Source of the DNA: Agrobacterium vaccinii
GTDB lineage: Bacteria; Pseudomonadota; Alphaproteobacteria; Rhizobiales; Rhizobiaceae
Length of the DNA: 64,000 nucleotides
Direction: 5' to 3'
Assembly (NCBI RefSeq): GCF_021310995.1
Contig: NZ_CP054151.1
Span: 909,501 to 973,500, forward strand
Translations under genes and position numbers: made by a program
Shown here: piece after piece, positions 34,324 through 43,391 of the stretch
Position numbering within the stretch: the stretch's first letter is position 1
Layout: each line of letters starts with the position of its first letter
Notes under the pieces: model-generated
The model's database searches: none
What the model saw: only the letters and a program-made list of their open reading frames with translations
Told to the model about the DNA's origin: nothing

Positions 34324-35802
34324 ATGCGTGAGCCGGTTCTTTCGCTCCGTGGCATCAGCAAACGCTATGGTCCGCTCGAGGTTTTGAAGAACGTCGATCT
34401 CGATGTCTATGCGGGTGAGGTCGTCGCGCTGCTCGGTGAAAACGGGGCGGGTAAATCGACGCTCTCCGGTATCATCGCCGGATCGCGCGAACCGTCGCAG
34501 GGCACGATGACGTGGCTCGGCCAGCCCTATGCTCCGGCATCGCCACGCGAAGCCATCGACAAGGGCGTGGTGCTGATCCATCAGGAACTGAAACTTCTTC
34601 CCGAACTATCCATTGCCGAAAACGTCTTTATCGGTCGCTGGCCGATGAAAAACGGCAGGGTCGACCGCGCTGAAATGGTGCGACGGGCGCAGGAGCAGCT
34701 TGCGCGGCTCAATCTCCACATCCCCGCCACCCGCAAAGTCGCCGGTCTCTCGACTGCGAACCAGCAGCTAATCGAAATCGCCAAAGCGCTGGCACTCAAC
34801 GCAAAACTGCTCATTCTGGATGAACCGACGGCAGCCCTTGGCGGGGCGGAAACGCAGGCCCTGTTCGAGCAGGTGCGCAAGCTACGCGCTGAAGGCGTCG
34901 GCATTATCTACATTTCCCACCGCATGGAAGAGATCAGACAGATCACCGATCGTATCGTTGTTCTGCGCGATGGCGAACGCGTCAATGAATTTGCCGACAG
35001 TGCCACACCGGTTCGGACCATCGTGGAAAGCATGGTGGGTCGCTCGCTGGAGCGTCTGTTCCCGACTTTGCCGGAAGCACAGGACAAGGTCGTGCTGGAG
35101 GTGAAGGGACTGACGGGGGCGAACAACGCGTTCCGCAATGTCAGCTTCAATGTCCGCGCCGGCGAAATTCTCGGCATTGCAGGCCTTATCGGTGCTGGTC
35201 GCACGGAACTGGTGCGAACGATTGCCGGAGCAGATGCGATATCGGCAGGACAGATATTGCTCGATGGCAAGCCGCTCAACCTCAAGTCACCATCTGACGC
35301 AATCGATCAGGGCATCGCCATGGTGCCGGAAGATCGCAAAATGCAGGGGATCGTTGTCGAGCATGAAATTGGCGAGAACATCATCTACGCCAATCTGGAT
35401 CTGCTCGGTACGGGCTGGATAACGCCCGGCGTCAAGCGCCGCTTTGCCAATGCGGCCATCGCCAAATTCGGCGTCAAAGGCAAGAGCGATCAGCCCGCAT
35501 CAGACCTGTCCGGTGGCAACCAGCAGAAGGTGGTGATCGCCAAGTGGCTGGCGCGCAACCCGCGCGTCGTGGTGCTGGATGAGCCGACACGCGGCATCGA
35601 TGTCGGCGCGCGCGCGGGCATTTACGATATCATCGTCGGGCTGGCAAAGCAGGGCGTAGCGGTCATCGTCGTCAGCTCCGATCTCGAGGAAGTGCTGGGC
35701 GTTTCCAGCCGCATTCTCGTTCTCGCCCAAGGAAATCAGGCCGGTATTCTCAACCGTGACGAAGCCAATGATGTTTCGGTCATGGAACTGGCGACTATCT
35801 GA
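34324..35802 (+). CDS. Sugar ABC transporter ATP-binding protein (RbsA type)
   Basis: 492 residues with two ABC domains in one chain. The first has Walker A GENGAGKST and ILDEPTAAL; its signature region is the degenerate VAGLSTANQQLIEIA. The second has a degenerate Walker A (GLIGAGRTEL), the signature LSGGNQQKV and Walker B VVVLDEPTRGIDVG. This pattern is standard for the ribose-type family. It energises the permease at 32201 and is followed 14 bp later by an SDR gene. Confidence 0.9.
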   Translation: MREPVLSLRGISKRYGPLEVLKNVDLDVYAGEVVALLGENGAGKSTLSGIIAGSREPSQGTMTWLGQPYAPASPREAIDKGVVLIHQELKLLPELSIAENVFIGRWPMKNGRVDRAEMVRRAQEQLARLNLHIPATRKVAGLSTANQQLIEIAKALALNAKLLILDEPTAALGGAETQALFEQVRKLRAEGVGIIYISHRMEEIRQITDRIVVLRDGERVNEFADSATPVRTIVESMVGRSLERLFPTLPEAQDKVVLEVKGLTGANNAFRNVSFNVRAGEILGIAGLIGAGRTELVRTIAGADAISAGQILLDGKPLNLKSPSDAIDQGIAMVPEDRKMQGIVVEHEIGENIIYANLDLLGTGWITPGVKRRFANAAIAKFGVKGKSDQPASDLSGGNQQKVVIAKWLARNPRVVVLDEPTRGIDVGARAGIYDIIVGLAKQGVAVIVVSSDLEEVLGVSSRILVLAQGNQAGILNRDEANDVSVMELATI

Positions 35803-35816
35803 AGAAGGAACTATCC

Positions 35817-36605
35817 ATGTCCAACATCACGCTCAACGCGCCGAAACTCTTCGATCTCTCGGGCCAGATCGCTCTCGTTACCGGTGCCGGGTCGGGTATC
35901 GGTCAGCGCATCGCCATGGGTCTTGCGCAGGCTGGCGCAGACGTCGCACTGCTTGATCGCCGCACGGATGATGGTTTGGCGCAGACGGCCGATTTCATTG
36001 CCAAGGCTGGCCGCAAGTCCATCCAGATCGCAGCAGACGTGACCAGCAAACAGGCGCTCACCGATGCCGTCGCCCGGACCGAAGCCGAGCTTGGTGCTCT
36101 GTCGCTCGCCGTCAATGCTGCCGGTATCGCCAATGCCAATCCGGCAGAGGAGCTGGAGGAAAGCCAGTTCCAGACGATGATGGACATCAACCTGAAGGGC
36201 GTGTTCCTCTCCTGCCAGGCCGAGGCGCAAGCCATGTTGAAACATGGTCGCGGCGCCATCGTCAACATTGCCTCCATGTCCGGTGTCATCGTCAATCGCG
36301 GGCTGATGCAGTGCCATTACAACGCGTCGAAGGCGGGCGTCATCCACATGTCCAAATCCATGGCCATGGAATGGGTCGGCAAAGGCTTGCGCGTCAACAC
36401 CATCTCTCCCGGCTACACGGCAACGCCGATGAACACACGCCCGGAAATGGTGCATCAGACCAAGCTTTTCGAAGAGCAGACGCCGATGCAGCGCATGGCC
36501 AATGTCGATGAGATGGTTGGCCCTGCCATCTTCTTGCTGTCGGATGCGGCAAGTTTCGTGACGGGCGTCGATCTCTTGGTGGATGGCGGTTTTTGCTGCT
36601 GGTAA
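35817..36605 (+). CDS. SDR-family polyol/sugar dehydrogenase 2
   Basis: 262 residues of the classical SDR family with VTGAGSGIGQRIA, LAVNAAGIANAN, NIASMSG and the catalytic YNASK. The C-terminus VTGVDLLVDGGFCCW is of the type found in mannitol, xylitol and threitol dehydrogenases. GAAGGA precedes the ATG. It is the last gene of the transporter operon. Together with SDR 1 it could oxidise two positions or two related polyols feeding the kinase. Confidence 0.8.
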   Translation: MSNITLNAPKLFDLSGQIALVTGAGSGIGQRIAMGLAQAGADVALLDRRTDDGLAQTADFIAKAGRKSIQIAADVTSKQALTDAVARTEAELGALSLAVNAAGIANANPAEELEESQFQTMMDINLKGVFLSCQAEAQAMLKHGRGAIVNIASMSGVIVNRGLMQCHYNASKAGVIHMSKSMAMEWVGKGLRVNTISPGYTATPMNTRPEMVHQTKLFEEQTPMQRMANVDEMVGPAIFLLSDAASFVTGVDLLVDGGFCCW

Positions 36606-36633
36606 GAAACTCTTCGCAGCAGTCAAACGATAA

Positions 36634-36671
36634 AAAGCCTGCCGTTGTTGATCCTCGGCAGGCTTTCTTTT
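36634..36671 (+). terminator. Rho-independent terminator of the sugar operon
   Basis: AAAGCCTGCCG (34-44 bp after the frame end) pairs with CGGCAGGCTTT at 36656-36666, followed by CTTTTATTTT. It has A-rich bases upstream as well, so it may work on both strands. Confidence 0.8.
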
Positions 36672-36693
36672 ATTTTGAAGTCGTTTTTGTAGA

Positions 36694-36876
36694 TCAGCCA
36701 GAGCCGGGGTTCACATCATCGGCGTCATCCTCCGGCAGCGATCCGGCACCGGGTGTCTTGCTCTTATCTGTCAGATGGCTCTTGGCATGGGGTCCTGCGG
36801 GTGGATTGTCCACCACAGGTGCCGTCTTGTTGTCTTTGCCTTCGACGGAATCTCTGGCTTTATCGTCTTTGCTCAT
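36694..36876 (-). CDS. Small hydrophilic protein of unknown function
   Basis: 60 residues (MSKDDKARDSVEGKDN...), strongly charged, rich in Lys, Asp, Gly and Pro, with no hydrophobic segment and likely disordered. The ATG at 36876 has AGGGAG eight bases upstream, which supports translation; a longer in-frame start at 36924 lacks this. It stands alone, convergent with the SDR gene. No domain is recognised. Confidence 0.55.
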   Translation of the reverse strand: MSKDDKARDSVEGKDNKTAPVVDNPPAGPHAKSHLTDKSKTPGAGSLPEDDADDVNPGSG

Positions 36877-37029
36877 TTCGGCACTCCCTGCGTTCAGTTG
36901 CAGTGCAAACGCGGAGCTGTGCATCGAAGTTCCGCCGGGTCACGGCGACCCGATTGAGAGAACGGTTCAGAAAAGCAAAATGGCGGCCTCTTTCGAAACC
37001 GCCACTCAATTCAGGATATTTGTTGGCCG

Positions 37030-38391
37030 TTATGCCATCTCGGTTGGTGATGCCACGGCTGCGGATGATGTCGCCTGTCCGCGCTTGGCGTTCAACTGAC
37101 GCGCGACGATGTCGTGGTTCAGCCACTGCACTGGACCGGCTGGGTTCGACGAGTTGCCGAAAATCAGCTGGCCGGTTGCCTCGACCACGAGGCTGCTCAG
37201 CACGTCGCTGATCATCGCCTTGTTGTCACGATGCATCTGGGTAATTTCATTAGAGGTGCCAATGGTCAGATCGGCCTGAGCCTGACTGTTGGGCATTGGC
37301 CATGCGGTAAAATCGTAGAACGGGCGCATGACGTCGCTCGCCTGCATGCCCTTGATCTTCTGCAAGACGTCTTCCATGGTGAAGCCGTCTGCCAGAAGGT
37401 TCTGGCAGGTCTGCCACTGCTCGTCCACCCAAGCGCCACCATTCTCTTTCTTGAGAGCCAGCAGCAGAGGGATCAGCGGAAGCTCGATGCCGGTGAAGAC
37501 ATCGGAGGAGTTCGTGCGGATTTCAGGGCAATTGTAGACGGTGGCCTTCACGCCTTCCGCCCATGCTTCGCCTGCAATCTTCTCCAACCGCATCTTGGCA
37601 TAGCCCTGCGTGTAGTTGGTGTATGTCTGCCAACGATACTCGCCGTCGATCAGGATCGCCGTGCCATGGTAGCCATAGGCGGTGTAACGCACCTGGTTTC
37701 CGCCCGCCTCGACACGGCTGCGGATGGCAGCGCTGTGGTCGATCAAATGACGGAAAGTGATGGCAGAAACTTCATCGAAGTTCTGAAGAATGAGCTTGCC
37801 CATATCGCTGTCGAGCAGCGTTTGCGAGCACATGTGGCGCGCGCCGCGACCCTTGTAGATGCGGTTTGCAACGGCCAGAAACACCTTGGCCTTGGGAATG
37901 CCGCCAGCCATGGTGTGGGCGAACAGCACGTTGCGACCCTCGGGGATCATGCCGTCCAGAATGGACATGACGTCGGTCAGTGCGCCAGTGAAGCGCGCCG
38001 TTGCCAGGTCGCGACATTGCTTGATGTAGTCCCAGTCCAGCTTGTCGGTCTGCCAGCTTTCGAGCGACATCTTCGCCACGAGATCGGTCGGTGTCGGGCC
38101 GCCTTCGGGCGCATCGAGATCGAAACCGGCCATCAGCGGCACATTGATGATCTTGCCACCAAGCCGTGCTTCGGCTTCAGAAAGTTCTTCGGCAGTCAAA
38201 GGGCGCAGATTGTTGTTCTCGTCACGGCGACCAACGGTGATGCCGACGATATCCATGCCAGCAGCGCGCGCTTCGTCCAGAAGGCCAGTCGCATAACCGC
38301 GGCCAAACAATTCGCCAAAGAGGACGAAAACATCGCCTTCGCGAAAAAGGCTGTTTTGGGAACGCTGCTTCAATGCAAGCGGATTTTCCAT
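37030..38391 (-). CDS. FabMG-family-like oxidoreductase (putative enoyl-ACP reductase)
   Basis: 453 residues. The N-terminus GDVFVLFGELFGRGYATGLLDEA looks like a nucleotide-binding beta-alpha-beta start with a GxxFGRG loop. NVLFAHTMAGGIPKAKVFL, RIYKGRGARHM and TAYGYHGTAILIDG are other conserved-looking blocks. I recall proteins of this sequence type being annotated as FabMG-family enoyl-ACP reductases, a group first found as triclosan-resistant clones, but the substrate here is not shown by any motif I can verify. It is a single gene with 200 bp free upstream. An open frame of 458 codons on the opposite strand is taken as a shadow. Confidence 0.5.
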   Translation of the reverse strand: MENPLALKQRSQNSLFREGDVFVLFGELFGRGYATGLLDEARAAGMDIVGITVGRRDENNNLRPLTAEELSEAEARLGGKIINVPLMAGFDLDAPEGGPTPTDLVAKMSLESWQTDKLDWDYIKQCRDLATARFTGALTDVMSILDGMIPEGRNVLFAHTMAGGIPKAKVFLAVANRIYKGRGARHMCSQTLLDSDMGKLILQNFDEVSAITFRHLIDHSAAIRSRVEAGGNQVRYTAYGYHGTAILIDGEYRWQTYTNYTQGYAKMRLEKIAGEAWAEGVKATVYNCPEIRTNSSDVFTGIELPLIPLLLALKKENGGAWVDEQWQTCQNLLADGFTMEDVLQKIKGMQASDVMRPFYDFTAWPMPNSQAQADLTIGTSNEITQMHRDNKAMISDVLSSLVVEATGQLIFGNSSNPAGPVQWLNHDIVARQLNAKRGQATSSAAVASPTEMA

Positions 38392-38594
38392 GGTCTCAGC
38401 TCTTTGTTACATCAGTTGTTATGTATGCTCCGCAGAGCTTTGATAATCACATGCCCTTATGGGGACGAAATAGGAAGTCATATTAAGTGACCAAATGTAT
38501 CAGAGCGTGAGCTTTGCCACTGAGAACGCACCAATTTGAAGCGTTTTAGACCAGATCGAAGCATTTCGATGCGGAATTGCCGAAGATATGTCTC

Positions 38595-39113
38595 TCACAC
38601 AGCGCCATTAAATGCTGTGAAAGACGCATGCTCCCACGGACCATCCAGATATCGCCAAAGATCGAGCCCGATGATTCGCACATCCGTTTGCGTAAAATTG
38701 GCCTGTAGCTGTTGATAAAGCTCGTCTGCTTTCGTCTTGGGCACCTTGTTTTGTATGGTAATATGCGGCTGCCATTTCTGCATATCCTGCCCGCCAAGCC
38801 ACGGTGCAAATGCCAGCCTGAGTCTAGCGCGGATATCCCAGAGTTCCTGACTTGAGATCGTAAAAGCAACGCCCGCACCCAGATGACGGATGCCAGCGAC
38901 CTGCGCCAAAAACTCCTGATGTCCAGTTGCCACCTCGGCCAGATGCTCGCAGATCCGCTCGACATACTCTCCGGGCAGACGGTGAAACATGGTGAGGTGA
39001 GCCCGCAAGACGTTACCGTCGGGCGGAAAATGGGCCCTTCTCATACGGTCCAAGGGTTCGAGGTCGTCGTCGGCAAGCTTTGCGGTGAGGATGAGTGGCT
39101 TTCGCGTCTTCAC
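38595..39113 (-). CDS. 2H phosphoesterase (2'-5' RNA ligase-like)
   Basis: 172 residues with two HxT/S-type motifs: HLTMFH near residue 40 and HITIQN near residue 127. This is the mark of the 2H phosphoesterase superfamily, whose bacterial members act on 2',3'-cyclic or 2'-5' linked RNA ends. The N-terminus KPLILTAKLADDDLEPLDRMR and the YQQLQANF region fit the bacterial branch. It lies 19 bp downstream of the sensor kinase on the same strand and could be cotranscribed. The physiological substrate is unknown. Confidence 0.75.
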   Translation of the reverse strand: MKTRKPLILTAKLADDDLEPLDRMRRAHFPPDGNVLRAHLTMFHRLPGEYVERICEHLAEVATGHQEFLAQVAGIRHLGAGVAFTISSQELWDIRARLRLAFAPWLGGQDMQKWQPHITIQNKVPKTKADELYQQLQANFTQTDVRIIGLDLWRYLDGPWEHASFTAFNGAV

Positions 39114-39132
39114 GTCCTACCCGTTCGTCCGT

Positions 39133-40296
39133 TTACGAGCCGACACTGTCCAGTGGAAGATCGATGGTCACGACTAGTCCCTCTGTCGCGAACTCCCGTT
39201 CTATCCGACCAAACAGCTGCGACTCGATGGTTCTGGCAACCATGCGCGAGCCAAAGCCCTTTCGCGTTGGGATATCAGTGATCGGTGGCCCACCGATTTC
39301 GCGCCACACGATGCGCAGCCGTTCATCGTCCTGCTCACAACTGACTTCGATATAGCCTTCCGGTAACGATAGCGCGCCGTATTTCGCTGCATTCGTCGCC
39401 AGTTCGTGGATGACGAGTGCAAGTGACGAGCTGCATCGATTGCCGATGGCAACCGGTGTGCAGGTGAGCAGTATCTGGTTGTCGTGCCGCTTGAAGGGAG
39501 ACAACAATGCGTTCAGCAGATCCGCGAGGCCATCGGGTCTTGCCACCCCAGCTTCCTCATCACCGATGATGAAGTCATTGGCAGCGCTTAGTGCCTGAAT
39601 GCGGCCCGTGACATTGCGCACGAATGTATCGAGATCGCTCTCCGTTCGTGAGGAAATCAGCAAAAGGCTCGAGATGACCGAGAAGACGTTCTTGATACGG
39701 TGCGCAAGTTCTCCCTGCACAAGGCTACGCTGCTCGTCATAGCGCGCCAGTTGCTCCACCTGCGCCCGAAGGCCAATTTGCTCTTCGACCAGCTTTGCAA
39801 AGTCGCTGAGAATATCCTGCTCATGCTCCGTCCAGACGCGCGGCTTTGTGTCGATGGCACAGAGCGAGCCCAGCACATGCCCGTCCGCACCCAGCAATGG
39901 CATGCCCAGATAGGCATGAACGCTGAGGTCGGGGATCGCCAGATTGTCGCAAACCAGGGGCTCGACCACGGAATCATTGATCACGAGAGGTGACGCGCGC
40001 TCCACCACGTGCTGGCAGAAGGAGTGGGTGAGGGGCGTTTCCCGCGCGCTTCTCCAGGGCTCGGGCAATCCGTGAATGCTTTTGAAAAACTGCCTGTTGG
40101 TATCGACGAGCGAGACAAGACACACCGGGACGTTTAGCGTCTTCGCCACGAGCCGTGTCAATCGGTCGAACCGTTCCTCGGCGCCGCTATCCATCAGCTG
40201 CGTCTGGTACAGTGACTCGAGCCGAGGGCGGTCTGCCAAACCGACGGGCAGGGTGCTGTCACTCAACCGGGTATCCGCCGTGTTATCATTCGCCAA
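39133..40296 (-). CDS. GAF-domain sensor histidine kinase (HWE/HisKA_2 type)
   Basis: 387 residues. A GAF sensor domain covers roughly residues 40-175 (VCLVSLVDTNRQFFKS, YLGMPLLGADGHVLGSLCAID). The phosphoacceptor helix has His199 in GELAHRIKNVFSVI, typical of HisKA_2/HWE kinases, followed by the ATPase domain with ELATNAAKYGAL. There is no membrane segment, so it is cytosolic. Such kinases in Rhizobiaceae often take part in the general stress response or light/redox sensing; no partner response regulator is nearby. The start is a TTG at 40296 with GGAAG eight bases upstream. Confidence 0.82.
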   Translation of the reverse strand: MANDNTADTRLSDSTLPVGLADRPRLESLYQTQLMDSGAEERFDRLTRLVAKTLNVPVCLVSLVDTNRQFFKSIHGLPEPWRSARETPLTHSFCQHVVERASPLVINDSVVEPLVCDNLAIPDLSVHAYLGMPLLGADGHVLGSLCAIDTKPRVWTEHEQDILSDFAKLVEEQIGLRAQVEQLARYDEQRSLVQGELAHRIKNVFSVISSLLLISSRTESDLDTFVRNVTGRIQALSAANDFIIGDEEAGVARPDGLADLLNALLSPFKRHDNQILLTCTPVAIGNRCSSSLALVIHELATNAAKYGALSLPEGYIEVSCEQDDERLRIVWREIGGPPITDIPTRKGFGSRMVARTIESQLFGRIEREFATEGLVVTIDLPLDSVGS

Positions 40297-40537
40297 TGTT
40301 CATCTTCCAGTTTTTCCGCAGACGATCAGGGTCCGGGACAATGCAATGCGGTATCTTGGCACCGAAAGCTATAATGACTTGCAGGGCCTTACCGTTGCAT
40401 AAGCTTTTGAAGTTTCGCATCCCTTCCAAACTGGCGGCCCATTCGTTATGAATCTGGCATCAAGATTTGCGACTGTGCAGCATATAACTATTCATCTGCG
40501 GCGAATTTACAGTCCTGTGGCAGACCTGGAGAAGACA

Positions 40538-40801
40538 ATGTCGAAAAAACAAAAGCTGGAACATTCCGAATTCTCCGGTGAATTCGAAGATGACGGCATC
40601 ACCGTCCTCGTCGATATCTTCCGGCCTGCGGACACCAACAATGACTGGACCATGGAAGTCGTCAGCGAAGAGGAAGACGTTACCACTTGGGAAGAGCCTT
40701 TCGCAACCGACAAGGATGCCTGGGAAGAGTTCCTTGCCACCTGCGAAAAGGACGGCATTCGCAGTTTCCTCACGGATGAAGACGACGTCGCGGTACATTG
40801 A
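40538..40801 (+). CDS. Small acidic protein of unknown function
   Basis: 87 residues (MSKKQKLEHSEFSGEFEDDG...), very acidic, with a predicted mix of strands and helices and no membrane segment. GGAGAAG lies six bases before the ATG at 40538, which is why I prefer it to an in-frame start at 40448. It resembles conserved hypothetical proteins of rhizobia in composition only. It lies between the divergent kinase and the convergent LysR gene; no function is suggested. Confidence 0.6.
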   Translation: MSKKQKLEHSEFSGEFEDDGITVLVDIFRPADTNNDWTMEVVSEEEDVTTWEEPFATDKDAWEEFLATCEKDGIRSFLTDEDDVAVH

Positions 40802-40822
40802 AGCGACGACTTCAACTCTCGA

Positions 40823-41707
40823 TCATCCGCTCTGGTTGCAAATGTCGAGCAGCGTCAGGGCCGCCTTGCTGGTGTGACGTTCCTTGTGCCTCAAAAGGCG
40901 AAATTCGCGGGCTGGTGCGGGAAAATCGACCTCGCACAGGCGGCCACTTTCGATGAATTGCTGTGCGGCCAGGCGGGAAACCGCAGCTGCGCCGCTGCCC
41001 GCCAGCAGCGCGCAGAGGATCGATTCATTCGATGGCAGGACCAGCACGGTGTTGAGCGTGCCGACCTTGATACCCATATCGTTCAAGGCGTCCTCAAAGG
41101 CAGAGCGGGTGCCGGATCCCACCTCGCGCATGACCCAGTGACCTTCCCTTATGTCATCGACTGCAAGTGCCTTTTTGCCTGCCCAGGGGTGCGAAGGGCC
41201 GACGATAACGACGAGTTCGTCGCGGGCGACGATGGAGGACGCGAGCGCGGGCTCATCGAGTTCGCCCTCCACGAGGCCGATGTCGGCTTCGCCGCTGATG
41301 ACTGCGTCTGCCACCGTGCGCGTGTTGCCGATGGTCAGTCCCAACTCTATGCCGGGAAACCTGTTGTGAAATTCCATCAGGCGCGGCGGCAACCAATAGC
41401 TGGCTATGGTCTGGCTGGCGAAGACATTGAGCGATCCGCGCTGCATGCCGCCAAGCTCGCTGAGAATAAGATCCACCGAGCGCGACCGTGCCAGAAGCTT
41501 GCGGGCCTCATCGAGGAAGATACGCCCTGCCGCAGTCAGCTCGATGCGTCGCCCGATCCTGTGAAACAGCTCGACACCGTAGTGCTGTTCGAGGTTGCGA
41601 ATGGACGCGCTGACGGCGGACGGCGTCAAGTGGATTGCAGCGGCGGCTTTCGTGAGGTGCTCACGTTCAGCGACCGCGACGAAAACTGAGAGTTGTTCGA
41701 ATGTCAT
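40823..41707 (-). CDS. LysR-family transcriptional regulator (YeiE/CysB-like)
   Basis: 294 residues. The N-terminal winged helix-turn-helix is clear (FEQLSVFVAVAEREHLTKAA, HLTPSAVSASIRNLEQ), followed by the substrate-binding domain with FASQTIASYWLPPRLMEFHN and GPSHPWAGKKALAVDDI. It is divergent from a YeiH-type transporter gene, 106 bp between starts. The same pairing exists as yeiE-yeiH in enterobacteria. It probably controls the transporter in response to a sulfur or anion signal; the inducer is an inference. Confidence 0.83.
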   Translation of the reverse strand: MTFEQLSVFVAVAEREHLTKAAAAIHLTPSAVSASIRNLEQHYGVELFHRIGRRIELTAAGRIFLDEARKLLARSRSVDLILSELGGMQRGSLNVFASQTIASYWLPPRLMEFHNRFPGIELGLTIGNTRTVADAVISGEADIGLVEGELDEPALASSIVARDELVVIVGPSHPWAGKKALAVDDIREGHWVMREVGSGTRSAFEDALNDMGIKVGTLNTVLVLPSNESILCALLAGSGAAAVSRLAAQQFIESGRLCEVDFPAPAREFRLLRHKERHTSKAALTLLDICNQSG

Positions 41708-41813
41708 GGGAAATCGTTCTGTTTTTCCGAATGAAACGTAGAATTATATTCGATGGAAGTAAATTAAATTAGATGAAAAAACTGTCATGACATATTAGCA
41801 GAGACAGTCCATC

Positions 41814-42830
41814 ATGAGTTTTCTCCAATCCTGCCGGGTCTTGCCGGGCCTTGCCATCTGCACCGCTGTCGCAGGTGTGGCTTACCTTGTTACGCGCATA
41901 CAGCATTCCTTTTTTGGAGCGGGCCTGCTGGAACCCCTGGTGTTTGCGATCATCATCGGCATCGTCATCCGCACCCTTTTTTCTGAACGCTCATCGTGGA
42001 AGCCCGGCATCGGTTTCAGCTCCAAGACACTATTAGAAATCGCCATTGTCCTCCTTGGCGCGTCGATCAGTTTCGCGACGATCCGGGATGCGGGCCTGAC
42101 GTTGATCATTTCGGTCGCGGCTATCGTCACCCTGTCGATCTATGTCAGCTTCGCGGTCGCCAGACTGCTGGGCCTGTCGCCCCGGCTGGCCATGCTCATC
42201 GCCTGCGGAAACTCGATCTGCGGCAATTCGGCCATCGTCGCGGTTGCACCTGTCATCGAGGCCCATTCCGATGAGGTCGCTTCGGCGCTGGCTTTCACGG
42301 CCGTTCTCGGCGTCGCCTCCGTCCTCCTTCTCCCCCTGCTCTATGTTTATGCGGGCCTTGGTGCTGCACAATATGGCGCGCTCGCTGGTATGACGGTCTA
42401 TGCCGTTCCGCAGGTTCTGGCCGCTGCCGCACCGGCGGGTCTGGTTGCGGTTCAGACGGGTACGGTCATCAAACTTCTGCGTGTCCTCATGCTCGGACCG
42501 GTGATTTTTACGCTGGGCATTCTTCAGGGAAAGGCCGCCCGACGTGAAGGTCGCAAGACCAGTTCCGGTAAACTCGTGCCATGGTTCATCATCGGCTTCA
42601 TGCTTGTCGTTGTCGTGCGGTCGCTTGGTCTTATTCCGCTTGATCTGGTAACAATTTTGCTGACGATCTCCAGTGGACTGACGGTTATCGCGATGGCAGG
42701 GCTTGGGCTGTCGGTCGATATTCGCACAGTGGCAAGTGCCGGAGGGCGCGTTATCCTTGCGTCTTCGATTTCGCTGCTGCTCCTCATAGCGCTGAGCTAC
42801 TTCGTGGTCATCGCGGCGCTGCAAACGTAA
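41814..42830 (+). CDS. YeiH/UPF0324-family membrane transporter (putative sulfate/sulfite exporter)
   Basis: 338 residues with about nine or ten membrane segments. The diagnostic UPF0324 blocks are there: FSSKTLLEIAIVLLGASISF, ACGNSICGNSAIVAVAPVIEAH, YAVPQVLAAAAPAGLVAVQTG and AGLGLSVDIRTVASAGG. Family members are annotated as putative sulfate exporters. It ends 33 bp from the convergent smoA gene, next to a pathway that releases sulfite inside the cell, so a role in anion export is a reasonable inference. The divergent LysR gene is its likely regulator. Confidence 0.8.
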   Translation: MSFLQSCRVLPGLAICTAVAGVAYLVTRIQHSFFGAGLLEPLVFAIIIGIVIRTLFSERSSWKPGIGFSSKTLLEIAIVLLGASISFATIRDAGLTLIISVAAIVTLSIYVSFAVARLLGLSPRLAMLIACGNSICGNSAIVAVAPVIEAHSDEVASALAFTAVLGVASVLLLPLLYVYAGLGAAQYGALAGMTVYAVPQVLAAAAPAGLVAVQTGTVIKLLRVLMLGPVIFTLGILQGKAARREGRKTSSGKLVPWFIIGFMLVVVVRSLGLIPLDLVTILLTISSGLTVIAMAGLGLSVDIRTVASAGGRVILASSISLLLLIALSYFVVIAALQT

Positions 42831-42863
42831 GCAACTGAAAGGCCGAGAATGGCCAGTCGCATC

Positions 42864-43391
42864 TCAGGATGCGACTGCGAACCGTCCCATTGCCCCGCGT
42901 GCGAAGCACAGCGGTTCTCCGTCGCGGTGGGCAGCGCGAAGGACGCGGCCCAGAAGGATCGAATGATCTCCACCATCATAAACAGACGCGCGCTCGCATT
43001 CGAAACGGCTCAATGTGCCCGGTATGATCGGAACGCCCTCCGGGTTCATGTCCCAGGCGAACTCTTCGAAACCAAGGCCACCGCGTGTAAACCGGCTGCT
43101 CAACTCGCCCTGATCGGCACCCAGCACGTGGATCGCGAAATGCGTGGCACCAGCGAAGAGGTCGTGCCGCGACGATGTCTTGGCAGGGGACCACAGGATC
43201 AACGGCGGATCGAGTGATACAGACGAGAAGCTGTTGACGGTCATGCCGATCGGCCCATCAGGCGTCTGCGCTGTTACGACCGTGATGCCGGTCGGGAAGT
43301 TGCCAAGCGCGGTTCGGAAACTGCGGGTGTTTGTCGCGTCTGGAACGAACATGTGTTCGTTATGGGACTGCATGCTGCTAAGCGATGTCAT
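42864..43391 (-). CDS. smoA: FMN reductase SmoA of the sulfoquinovose monooxygenase pathway
   Basis: 175-residue flavin reductase of the FMN_red-like family (FRTALGNFPTGITVVTAQTP, MTVNSFSSVSLDPPLILWSP). It provides reduced flavin to the monooxygenase SmoC. Its ATG overlaps the smoB stop by one base, and the order smoC-smoB-smoA on one transcript matches the characterised Agrobacterium tumefaciens sulfo-SMO locus. Confidence 0.9.
   Translation of the reverse strand: MTSLSSMQSHNEHMFVPDATNTRSFRTALGNFPTGITVVTAQTPDGPIGMTVNSFSSVSLDPPLILWSPAKTSSRHDLFAGATHFAIHVLGADQGELSSRFTRGGLGFEEFAWDMNPEGVPIIPGTLSRFECERASVYDGGDHSILLGRVLRAAHRDGEPLCFARGAMGRFAVAS

Noticed and set aside
37114..38490. A 458-codon open frame on the plus strand opposite the FabMG-like gene
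   Set aside because: Composition is rich in His, Arg and Cys with no domain, and it mirrors the codon pattern of the minus-strand gene. Treated as an antisense shadow.
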